This document shows, piece after piece, positions 11,508 through 24,018 of a stretch of 64,000 bases of DNA; the first letter of the stretch is position 1; each line of letters starts with the position of its first letter. The stretch lies in NCBI GenBank assembly GCA_019096195.1, contig JAGTXK010000014.1:1-64000 (forward strand). The letters run 5' to 3'. The DNA is from Boletus sp. NGJ. Lineage: Eukaryota > Basidiomycota > Agaricomycetes > Boletales > Boletaceae. The notes under the pieces were generated by a model that was not told the DNA's origin, did no database searches, and worked only from the letters and a program-made list of their open reading frames with translations. The position numbers and the translations under genes were made by a program.

Positions 11508-13624
11508 ATGACCGACGGCGAGCACACTGACAACCTCCGCCGCTGGCTGGCAGACGACCTCTTCGTCCTCAACGCCGTCTTCCTCCTTACCGCCAGCTCT
11601 CTCGCCGTCGTTCTCACCTCCTGTCTCTGGCACCTCATCCACCCCGAACCTGTCGAACAACAACACCCCGACAACGCGCCGTCCATCTTTTCTGCCGCGC
11701 TCTCGTCCTTTCACACCTCCGCCCTGCGCACCGTGCCGAAGACGAGCCAGCAGTCCGTCCCTCCGTCCAGTCCCGCTCCCGAGCAAAAGGACCACAAGAG
11801 CACCCGTTCCAAGGAGCGTCGTCGCAGAGGCAAAGATCCATTCAAGGATCTGTTGAAGGGCGGAAAGAAATCAAAGGCCTTGCTCAACGCCATCAAGGCC
11901 ACTGACGACGACTACACCCCTCTCTCTGCCGACACGCTTTCAACCTCGACCGCGCCTGAGAACGACACCGCGTCATCTACCTCTCGCTCGCAGTCTCCTG
12001 AGCCTTCTGGAGACCTGATGGAGCACCCTCGTCTGAACGCCGAGTCAGGTGATAGTGGTGCCGGGAACACGGCCCCTGACACGTCGTCAACGTCGATGAT
12101 CACATCGTCTAGCGACGTCTCCGACCGTGGATCTTTGGACGCGTGCTCTTGGGCAGACGCCATCCATCCACATTCTGTTCCCCCACATTCAATCACTTCC
12201 GCGGACACGCAAGTGAATATCAGTACTGCCTCGACGGTCGTGGAACATACCTCCGAAGACGCCCTCTCATCTCCGCCCGTCTCTACAGCATGTAGTGATA
12301 TCTGCATGCCTCAAGCACGCAATTCCCAGGCGGTGTCCACAACTGGGGCTTGTGCTAAACTTGTCCGTGCCCGAACAAAGTTGCGCTTGTCAAGAATGGA
12401 ACCGAGCGCAAAGTTACCGCTATTATTGTCTACACCTTCCGCATTGTCTGACAACGTGGGAAAGTCCTTTCCTCCTATGCCTTGTCTCAACCTGTCCACG
12501 TGCGTACCTGCTCCCTTTTTTTGTACTATATCGTGATGCGCTCTAGTAGCCACTCTACCGATGGCGCTGGACCATCGACACCGACTAATTCCCGGGGGTC
12601 AACACCCTCCTCACTATTACCATCTCCGTCCGAGGACCTCGGCCAGGGGGAACCTAATACACAGCCTTTGGATCAAAGTGCAGCAAGTGCACAGATACAG
12701 CTTACGTCCATGCACGGTGCTCTCGAAGCAGCGCGTTTACGGGAAGAGCAACTACGCATAGGGGCTGAGCAGGTGACCAAAGAACGTGACGAACTTCGCT
12801 GGAGGTGGAACGAGGATGCAGGTCTTTGGAGAAGGAGAGAGGCAGAGGTGAGTCTTTGGCATCCTACCTTGCTTTGCGCGCTCTCAAACTTGCAAACATC
12901 GTAGCTTCAAGCCCAAATATACCACCTCATGCACCAACTTCAAGCGTACGCGGCTGTCGCATCGTTTCAGGCACAGCAAGTCTCAAATTCTGGCTTTTCT
13001 TCTCCCGCGTCACCACATGCTCACCCGTCACCACTTTTGCAACACCACCACCTCGTGCCCTTTCCGTTCCCACCTGCAATTCAGACTCAGAACTCGGCCA
13101 GTGCACCAGCGCATGTGCAGGCACTGCTTGCATCTGCACCCATGCTCGTTTCCCATCCCCCTGGATTTGCAGCACCTGCTTCCGCTGGTTTATATCCGGG
13201 CATGGATCACGGCAAGTCACCTTTGTCATGGTCTGGCCTGGGATTGTGCGTTCCGAAACGGGATGAAAAACACGGTGGACGACTGACGCCTGATTCGTCG
13301 GCATCGGGATCGTCGTCAAGGGGCCGGCAGCGACGACGAGAGAACGTCAAGAATGCCTCGGACGAGTTGTCCTTGGGCGATTGGGACGGTATAGAGGATG
13401 GTTCAGGGGACGAGGATCTTTGGGAGGAGGAGGAAGAGGATATTTTCAGAAACAATGCGCTGGCGGACGCCATTCTGAAGCGGCCGGAGAGTATTCGGGG
13501 ATTGGGTGGCAGCGTTGGGAAGCGATCAGGGATGGGGCGCGGCGGACGGCCTCCCATGCACGGGATGGGTGGGGTTGGGGAGAGGATGGATGCACCCAAG
13601 GACCCAGCGTTGGAGCAGCATTGA
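11508..13624 (+). CDS. Unrecognised protein, N-terminal membrane segment and coiled coil
   Basis: Not recognised. Three exons join in frame: 11508-12499, 12547-12847 and 12905-13624, giving 670 residues. The start MTDGEHTDNLRRWLADD is followed by one hydrophobic span at about residues 18-45 (NAVFLLTASSLAVVLTSC). A basic block follows (STRSKERRRRGKDPFKDLLK), then a long Ser/Thr/Asp-rich low-complexity region. Around the second exon a charged helix (LREEQLRIGAEQVTKERDEL, then WNEDAGLWRRREAEV) continues after the intron as LQAQIYHLMHQLQAY, which looks like a short coiled coil. A Pro/His/Ala-rich segment follows, and an acidic stretch (DLWEEEEEDIF) with a Gly/Arg-rich tail. The alternative upstream start at 11424 lies in the same frame but adds a weak leader. 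Possibly a basidiomycete-specific membrane-tethered scaffold; function unknown. Confidence 0.75.
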
Positions 13625-14272
13625 CATGGTTTCGTACCGCCGCTCGTTGATACCCCGACCGTCAGGACGGTTGCCGACGCGCTCGACAAGGAATAACTTG
13701 CGTTTGGACAGGCCACCGCATTCACACCACAGACTCATCTGCAACCAGGAAAACATTACCCCACTTACTTATACCCTAATTGTAACTGTAACATTCGTTC
13801 GGCCCCTCTCGTTTATTTTTCGTTTGTGCTAAGCAAGCTGTATTGCCTTTTTTTTTTTTTCATAGTCAAGAATATTAATATTCTCCACGGGGACTCGTCA
13901 ATCATAGTCCAAACGCACTTGCTGTAGTTTATAGTTGATCTCACTCTGGCGAGCGCTACGCGTGACACTGTTTAATCACAATGTCGAATATAGAGAAGTG
14001 CTAGTGACGTTATTACATTGGGATGTAGCCATCAACTGCATCAACAGTCGAGCGATATCCAGGAGAAACCGAGAACGGGGATTGACCATACGTTTCGACT
14101 CCAGTGGTCCTGTACATGTCACGACAAACCCGAGCCGCTCGCCAAACCCTCGTTTTCTTTTTGTTGCTGCGCGAGCATACGCCTTATATTTTATTTTATT
14201 TTAAGAAAAAAGGATCGCTCAGTCTCTCAACTAACGAAACCGAAAACAAGAGGGGGTTCCACTCACTGCCTG
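13625..14272. other. Convergent 3' flanks
   Basis: Separates two convergent genes. Contains a 15-base T run near 13846-13860 and a perfect 16-base palindrome at 13869-13884 (AGAATATTAATATTCT). No coding frame supported. Confidence 0.5.
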
Positions 14273-15046
14273 GCAGCCAACACCATTTGCGCCTTGCGCT
14301 CTCTCAGACTGACCTCTCGTTTCTCGGCGGTGTCTTCCCACTTGGCTTTCCCACCCGCGTCTGCGAGGGCTTCTGCGTCGGGGATGTCTGGCGTCTCGGC
14401 AAGGTTTTTTTCGAGGCGGTAGCGTTGGATGAGGGATGGTGGGCGTGCGGTTGTCGATGGAGAGGGGGTGTGCGTGGTGGGCTGTCGGTGTTGGGCGTTC
14501 GTACCATGTGCGTCATGGCGGGGGTAGAGCGTAAAATAAGCCGGCGGAGGCTATGGAAGGGGGACTCGGTTGAATACGCGCACAGCGAAACAAAGGGGGA
14601 AGGGGGCGTGAGGGAACGTACTGGTTCGAGAAACCCGCGCTCGAGGATCTTATTCGAGGTCAGCTCGACGCTGCCCGTGCGCAAGAGGTCGAAGCGGATG
14701 TTATCCCTGGGCAAGGAGTGTCACGATGAGGGTGATGAGGGAGGGTATTGTTATTACGTACGTCGGGATGTCGGGGAACATGGTATGGATTTGGTCGACC
14801 TGGTGGATGAGTTAGGGTAGATCAAAGGGAGAATGGGATGGACGCTACCATGTCTTGGGTGACATGTTTTGGCCTGAAGCCGAGTGCGGTCGTGGCTGAT
14901 CGCGGGTCGGACGAGGACGAGGAACCTGAACGAGGACGGGGTGAGCTCGGACGCGAAGAAAAAGACTGGAAGAGACCTGAAGTAGCCCATCTAAAGATAA
15001 AAACGATGACAGCGAGTGCGACGAGGGCATTCACGACTTCACTCAT
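14273..15046 (-). CDS. CUE-domain ER membrane protein (Cue1-like)
   Basis: Probably recruits or activates a ubiquitin-conjugating enzyme at the ER membrane for ER-associated degradation, as yeast Cue1 does. The N-terminus MSEVVNALVALAVIVFIFRW is a signal anchor. A Ser/Pro/Arg linker leads to the CUE domain, which is split by introns: VTQDM, then VDQIHTMFPDIP with the conserved Met-Phe-Pro, then DNIRFDLLRTGSVELTSNKI with the conserved di-leucine, ILERGFLEP and PPPAYFTLYPR. Four exons join in frame. The product ends LRERKAQMVLAARQ with stop at 14273-14275. It is head-to-head with the amidotransferase gene, 90 bases apart, so the two probably share a promoter. Confidence 0.83.
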
Positions 15047-15136
15047 GACAGCAGCAGGCAGAACGTGGACGTGGTAGATTGAAGTAAGAAAAAAAAAAAA
15101 AAAAAGCTCAGATCAAAATCTTGCACCGCAACACCC

Positions 15137-16228
15137 ATGTCTCTTGTTGTCCACCGTCGACTCGCCCTGTTGGTCTGCGACGAGCCCATCCCGCCCATCA
15201 AGGCCGTCCACGGCGACTACAGTCAAATATTCCGCCAGTTCTTGTCCTCGTCACTTGCGCGGGTCAATTCGGGTAGACTCTTTCCGCAAAGATATATATC
15301 CCTGCGGTCTCTGACACTCGAAAGTGTGCAGAGGTCTCATTTACCCTCGACGCCTATGATGTCGTCAACGACATGGCTTATCCCCCGGACAGCCTCCAGT
15401 ACGACGGTCTTTTGATCACCGGCTCTCGTTCGTCTCTGTCCTCTCCCTCTCCCTTGTCATGGACATGATTAGTTTTCTCTCTCTCTTCTACAGGTGCTTC
15501 AGCCTACGAAGACATCGAGTGGATCAACAACCTTGTCGCGTATGTAAAGCGCATCGTCACCGAGAAACCATCCCTGAAAGTGTTCGGTAAACCACCTCCC
15601 ATCTCGTACCCATCCCATCCCCACATTTCCATCCAGGCATCTGCTTCGGTCACCAAATCATCGCCAGAGCCCTCGGTGGCTCCTGCGTACAGAACAATGG
15701 TCTCTGGGAGGTCGCCGTGACGACCGTCCAGCTCGCCCCACTCGGCAAGGCCATCTTTGGCGCCGACCAACTCGTGCGTGTCCACCGAACGGATCACGGA
15801 AACCCAATGCTTGATTGTCGATTTGTGTGGAACAGGATCTTCAACAGATGCACAGAGACCACGTCCCGACCGCCCCGCCCAACGCATACATATTCGGTTC
15901 GACAGACGTCACGCCCAACCACGGCATGGTGATATTCGACCCCGCAGTCGGGCAACTTCCACCAGAGGATCTCGACTCGGACGCGCTCCGGCACGTCCGT
16001 CTGACGTCCATCCAGGTCCTCACCGTTCAAGGACACCCTGAATTCACCGGGCCGTTCATATCCATGTTGCTGGACGCGCGGGTCGCGCTACTGGGCGAAG
16101 AGGTGGTTAATGATGGTCGTTTGCGGGCAGGCGGTATACCTGGGAGGCATTACCCAGATGGGCTGACCTGTGATGGCATCAGCAAGGTAGGAAAGGTGAT
16201 ATGGGGCGTGTTGGGGGTGGTAGCCTGA
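15137..16228 (+). CDS. Class I glutamine amidotransferase-like protein
   Basis: Resembles stand-alone class I glutamine amidotransferases of the yeast YLR126C type, whose substrate is unsettled. Exons join as VNS|EVSFTLDAYDVVND, then GLLITGSR|ASAYEDIEWI, then KVFG|ICFGHQIIARALGG, then GADQL|DLQQMHRDHVPTAPPN. The nucleophile cysteine sits in GICFGHQ. The catalytic histidine and following glutamate are in QGHPEF (about 16030). Introns: 15273-15331, one around 15429-15494, one around 15586-15638, and one around 15775-15835. Length after splicing, about 250 residues, fits the family. An adenine run at 15090-15105 lies just upstream. Confidence 0.87.
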
Positions 16229-16499
16229 GCCACAACTCGATGGCATATCCATGAATGAATGAGGAGTTTATATACCAGGGGCGGAGGAGCTGGAATCTAG
16301 CAAGAAAATATCCGGTGTCGACATTATGGTATCATCCACAACAACCATATGTTAGTACAAAGTCCAGATAGTGCTCATTATAGGTGGTCAACCAGTCACC
16401 CCTCACTCTTAAATTCGACGCCCGACCGGCCATCTAACCAAGCGATAACCAGCTAAAAGATACAATGACCTCCATCCGATCTCGTCACGACGTCGCGTG

Positions 16500-17541
16500 T
16501 CATGTTTTGAATACAACAATGAGGATGAGTAGTACGAGAATGAGCAGTGCGATGGTCACCGTCGAGCCTAACGAGAAGTGAACTATATGAGTCTGCCAGA
16601 CCAGCACACACACGCACCGTTTTCCTTGGCCCCGCGGGCGACACGCGCAAGCCGTCTCCGCGCACTTGCCATGCGCGCGTCCGTCCCGTCCAACTCCGTA
16701 TCCAGCGCACCCAGCAGCCCCGTGTGTACATCCAGCTCGTCGTTGATCTGAAGCGATATATGATGTTGTCTGTAAATAGACGACGACAGTTGATCGAGAT
16801 GCTCGTCCTGGTCTGTTCTCGAGGTCCAAAAAAAAAAAAAAAAAAGGAAACGGCAACAAGGGGGGCAACGATTCGCGTGAGCATCAAACTGCGTCGTCGG
16901 CACAGAGAACAAACGAAGAGGGTTGGATTGGTAACGGACCTTGTATGATCTGTCGCTGCTGCAATAATATCCCGCCTTCGTCCGGCTCGTCCGTGTACGG
17001 CTCAAACATCGGCTCGAGGCTCCGCTTGCGTTCCAGTTCTGGCGTCGCAGGTAGCGTCGGGGACGGTACCTCGGGTAATGCGATGCTAAAAAAAAATGCC
17101 GGAAAAAAAAAAATCACAATCAAAATCAGTCCAACCCGACCGTGGAGACGCGCCGACAGCGGACACAAAGGTTCCGACCCCTAATAAATAAAAAAGAGAC
17201 ACCCACCTCTCCAGCCCTGCCTTGTGAGCCTCTTCCTCACCCAGCATTCCCCGCAACCTCTCGTATTGTCCCCGGAGCGCCGCTACGCCTTCGTCCCCTT
17301 CCCCGTCCCCGTCCCCGTCCCCGTCTCTACCCTCGTCTCTGAGTCTGATTCTGCCGGACCCTGCGCCGGAAGCGTCCTGGAGGGCGACCACACCGCTGCG
17401 CAGTGTCCGCAGGTTCGCCACGATCTGTGCGAGGTGGAGGGTCGGGTGCGTCGATTGAAGACGTTGGCGCTCGAGGAGGAAGGAGAGCGTCGTGGTCGTG
17501 AGAGAGGTGAGTTTGGGTTGTGAGGCTTCAACCGCGGGCAT
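16500..17541 (-). CDS. Qc-SNARE, syntaxin-8/Syn8-like
   Basis: Membrane-fusion SNARE of the endosomal/vacuolar pathway. The N-terminal part (MPAVEASQPKLTSLTTTTLS...LLERQRL) forms the usual helical domain. A highly acidic spacer is encoded by a six-base minisatellite near 17290-17330. The exon reading PEVPSPTLPATPELERKRSL precedes the SNARE helix (HLDQLSSSIYRQHHISLQIN, DELDVHTGLLGALDTELD, a Qc-type zero layer in the order expected for this class). The end is a single membrane anchor (STVTIALLILVLLILIVVF) with KT at the luminal C-terminus. Introns start after LER (about 17197), after QRQIIQ and after AKEN. Two intron tracts contain long A/T runs. Co-oriented with eIF3l, whose stop lies 181 bases upstream of this start. 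Confidence 0.82.
17287..17330. repeat. CCCCGT-type minisatellite inside the Qc-SNARE gene
   Basis: Tandem copies of a six-base unit (CCCCGT on the plus strand) encode an alternating Asp-Gly run (DGDGDGDGEGDEG) in the spacer of the SNARE. The number of units is the kind of feature that varies between strains. Confidence 0.75.
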
Positions 17542-17722
17542 CGTCGGTGTCGGTGTCTTATTTTATGACGGGTTCGTCGTTTGAGTGAGATGAATTAGAT
17601 TGGTGTTGGGAGTGCTGAGCAGCTCCGGGCTGGCTCTCGTTACGTCGTTGGTTGGATGAGCAGGAGCAGGCGGTGAAAGTTGGCACGTGATCTTTCTCTA
17701 TACAAATGTTACTAGTAATATG

Positions 17723-20053
17723 TCAAGCAGCCTTTACCCCTCCCCATGCCACCTTTTGCCCACCACTTCTCGGCGCGCCATCTGCCTTGGCATTCTTCTC
17801 CCCTTTCGTATCCCCTTCCTTACCCTGTACTTTTGTAGGCGCCGACGCAGGCCCCGGCAACGGCGACGCACGCAACCCATCTAGCACCCGTGCCGCATGC
17901 TCTGAATTTCGGATAAACCACCCCGCATAACGTCGCCCAACTGTCGACTCCGCAATGTGAATCATGTTCTGTTCAAAACCCAAGGATCAGCCGTCGCCCC
18001 AGCATCATGCGTGTGCAACCACAAACACAGACCTCGTCAATCACGAAATTCAAATCGCTGATAGACATCCATTCGCCGTCGAGCAGACTGTCCCCGCCGC
18101 TGGCCGACGTCCCGGTGGCAGCCGCGCCTTTTTCCTCGTCCTTGTCTGTCCCTGCGGCAATGTTGACACGCCCGACGCACCGTCCCGCGTTCTTCATGAC
18201 CATCATCCAGCTCAACACTTCCTCCTCATCCACCCCCGCGTCGAGGAACCCAGCCAGCTTCCGTGCATCGAGGGAGGTGTACAGCTTCAACAGGCTACGG
18301 AGGACAGGTACCGGCGTCAACGACAAGAAATGGGCCGTGAGCGCACGCAGGTGACGGTGTGTTGGATCCAATGCATTGTTCGGTGCAGACGGCGAGGTCG
18401 GTGACGACGGCGTGGGTGGGTTGAGCAATAGACCCAGTGTGGTGGGGTCGTCGTAGGGAGGTCCGTTTGCGGTGATGAATTTGGGGCAGGCATAAAGAAA
18501 TATTTCTTCAAAGGTGCTCTGACCCTCTTGGCTGCGCGTGCGTGAGTTCATTCGGACGTGGGTCCCACAAGGTAACGCTCACCCTCGACTCATGCGTATC
18601 ATTTGGTCGCCATACCTCTCCCGCACAGTGTTCATCACATTGTCGTCCAACCGCGTGGGCGCGAGGGTATTGCACAGTGCGAGCAGGGCGTACATCCGGT
18701 CGGCGGTTTTGTTGATCTGTTCCCCGTAAGCCACGGCTGGACGCCCCCAGTTCTGCACGCACCTGGTCATACTGGTAACTCCGGGTGTGGTATTGTCTTG
18801 CCCGCATGACCCAGTTTAGACACCCCGTAAACACCCTTGCTGCGTCCGTCACTCTCCTGAGCATCAAGTAACACACGCCAGCATGGTATGCTGTACTGAC
18901 GTGCGCCGCAGTGGGCGCCGTGAACGGTGCTTTCTGACCCACACCCAAACCCAAACCCACTTGTTCGATGACTTTGAGCGCGAGCGTAAAGTCACCAAGA
19001 AGGACGTGGACGCGGAGGAGTCCAATGAGTGAGAAATACCCGAGTTGGCGGTACAGTGGCCGCGTGCCATACTCGCCTGCGACGTCCCTGTGTCGCGCGT
19101 CAATCGCGTTCTTCCCACTCGATGGGGATTGGGAGGATGTACGTACTCGATCTCGTCGTCGGTCTTACCTTCGGCCCGAGCCTTTAGCCATTCGTTGACG
19201 TGACTCTTTTGGATGAGGGAGTAGAGAACGTTGAGGACGCTGTAGCTGCTCCAAGCTTGGGTGCCGCCTTCGGAACCGAGCATCGCGAGTTCGTCGTCCG
19301 TCTTGTTCGCAGGCCGCGATCGGAAGAGCGCAAAGGACTGGAATTGGTAGATGAACTCGTCGATGATATCCCATAGCCATTGCGCAGGGAGCGAGAGGGG
19401 CACGGGCCCGTCCGAATCTACGCCGGACCCAAGAGATGAGTGCTAACGCGCCGAGGTATCGAACGCGATCACGCACTGAGTAGATAATTAAACAACTCGC
19501 AGCTGTTCTCATACGAATGGAACCGATCGTCAATGTTGGGTTGTAAACGGGAGTAAACGTGGCGATAATAGAGTTCGCGGTAGAGGACGAGGAAGATCTG
19601 GTCGTCGTTGACAAGGGGGGGCGATTATCTCTGCTTCGGGCCATTCGGTTTTGGCGTAGAACTTTTCGGTGAGGCGGTTCCAGCCGGATTCGTAGGCGAT
19701 CGTAATTTCGGGGAGGTTGTTGTCAAGGACGGCTTGGTGGAAGTGAACGATGAACTAATGGAAAGAAAAGGGTTGGTTGGATCAGAGGGATGGGATGATG
19801 TGACGGCAAGGGGCGTGTGGAGATGGCGACGACTTACGCGCTTGACGACGTCTGGGATCTGGGCAAAGGCGGTCTGCTGTGCGATCTGGGCTTGCATCGC
19901 GAGGAGGGCGCTCTCGTCGAGCTGGAGGTTGGGCTCGTCATAGAGGTCGGCGGTGGGGTAGGACGGGATTGTGAGGGGGATGTCGACGTCGGTGATCACG
20001 TCGTCAAGGTCGGGCTCTGCAGCCCATAGAGCCATGCGTTGTTGTGCCGACAT
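17723..20053 (-). CDS. eif3l: Eukaryotic translation initiation factor 3 subunit L
   Basis: Subunit of eIF3, which assembles the 43S preinitiation complex. I chose the ATG at 20051-20053 ([18 protein letters not shown]); an upstream in-frame ATG exists but lies across an unlikely leader. Landmarks in order: [49 protein letters not shown]-like stretch near 19560, [117 protein letters not shown], and ending [20 protein letters not shown]. This is the full eIF3l architecture with its PCI-like region. At least six introns. A GCACGTGA E-box lies near 17683, in the gap to the SNARE gene. Confidence 0.93.
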
Positions 20054-21041
20054 TTTTTTTTTTTGGTTTTGGTGCGTGCTAGACGCGCTGGACGGCGAGA
20101 GCAAACAGTTTTTTTCGGGTGGTAATTGGGCGATATAAATGGAAGGTAGTTCCCACATTAACCTCCATTGAATGCATCTTAAAATGTTGCTATGGTATAG
20201 GAACACTTTCGGTCGCGACCATCTAATGCAGAACGAATATTAATACTTGCTTGCAGTTATCCAAGGGCTACACGTTCTTCTCACTCGCATGTAAAAAAAA
20301 CTCTGATGTCGAATATCAGAAATATCTGCCGCATCGGACATTCCAAGAGAGGGATGAATGGTTGAATCGTCTGCGCTGAACGACTGGCAGTGCCTTGTTG
20401 CCGTGCCGGAGATGTCTCACGACGGTCACGTCCTCGGAATTTGACGGTCTCATGGGACGGAAAGCAAAGGAGAACCCGGAAGCGTTCTCGGACATGTTTG
20501 ATGCGGCTGAAGACATGCCAGTGGCACCCGACGATACTCGCTTGCGCGAACCGTTGGGCTCTTCCAGTGAACGTTTCCCTGCGCTATGGTATCATGGAGA
20601 CTCACATAAATATGAGACTGTTGTCAAGGGTCGACAAGCGAGCTGATTCTCAAGGGTGGGCGCTCATTGAGCGGCGAATCTGATTAAGGTCCCAACACAG
20701 GATACTGTAGAAAGACGGAAGGAGAGAACACTGCCTCACCAAGGTGTCGACCCCGGATTTCTCATCCGATGCATTCGTACATGGGCGAGATCAAATCCAA
20801 TCAGATGTGCAGAGCATGGTGAATGGCAACGAACTAACAAGGTTCGTCGGCAATATGTATCTGATGAGCGTGTGGAGTGTAGAGACGGGCAAGTGAGCAG
20901 ATTGGAGTCAAGTTGCGAGAAGCGGTGCGCTGTGGTGTCGTGTTGTGATCAGACCATCTTATCTCGCGTTCCCCTCTTAATCCTCTCCTTTCATTCCCAC
21001 TCTTCTCCCCACTCCCGAATATCCCTTTCATTCATCCAAAA
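20054..21041. other. Divergent promoter region, no supported gene
   Basis: Lies between the divergent starts of eIF3l and the Gad8-like kinase. One frame at 20395-20646 (83 codons) has no recognisable features. The right end is pyrimidine-rich (20960-21030), typical of strong fungal promoters. Confidence 0.5.
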
Positions 21042-23283
<2,242 letters not shown>

Positions 23284-24018
23284 TCCCCACAAGTTAAAAG
23301 GGCATTTCTTTAACGCACGCTGGTCGTGGTTCGCATTCCTCCATGGAAATTAAAAATTTCTCCTCTTCCTTTCTGTGCCCAGAAGATCACTCTTTTTCAA
23401 TTGGGATAGATATCCCATAATGTCCATACTTTGTTCTGCAACATTCGACGATTCTTTTCGATAGGAAGCTAGCTTTCTTTCTCTCTCTTTTCTTCTCGTC
23501 TGCGTTCCTCGTTCCGGTCCCGCTTTCTCAAGGACACTCTCTGCGATCAGGGTGCGCTTTTTTTTTTTAGAGCTAAAGGCACTATTTCCTCCGTTCATTG
23601 CATCGTCGATCATGGACTTATTTATTAATTCCAGCTCCATCCATCCTAGCATGTGCCTTTTTCGCGCATGCATGTATGTCCACTACAGTTTTTTTTTTCG
23701 AGCACAAGCAAAAACACCTACCATGCTAGTCGAGAGAGAAGTAGCACCTCCACATCTCTCGTCACGCCTCACAAAACATGTAACATTCGAGTCGCAATCG
23801 CCCCCAGAGAAATCTATAACGAGTACATCGTCGTGCGAAAGTACTGTTGCGCTGCAACAGGACAATCAATCCGGCCATGTGTTAAGAAAAAAAGACCACG
23901 TTCTCAACCGCTCCTTTCCCTTCTCTCTACTCCATACGATCGACACACAGCCCGTTTACCTAGAAAAAAAAAGAAAGTATTGGCCAATAGGTTACGGGGC
24001 CCACCTCCACACGCGCGA
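23284..24018. other. Convergent 3' flanks of kinase and chitinase
   Basis: T-rich and A-rich tracts and short frames on both strands. Nothing coding that I recognise; a 107-codon minus-strand frame at 23350-23673 is of low complexity and looks incidental. Confidence 0.5.

Noticed and set aside
20395-20646. 83-codon plus-strand frame between eIF3l and the kinase
   Set aside because: No domain and no intron partner. Too weak to call.
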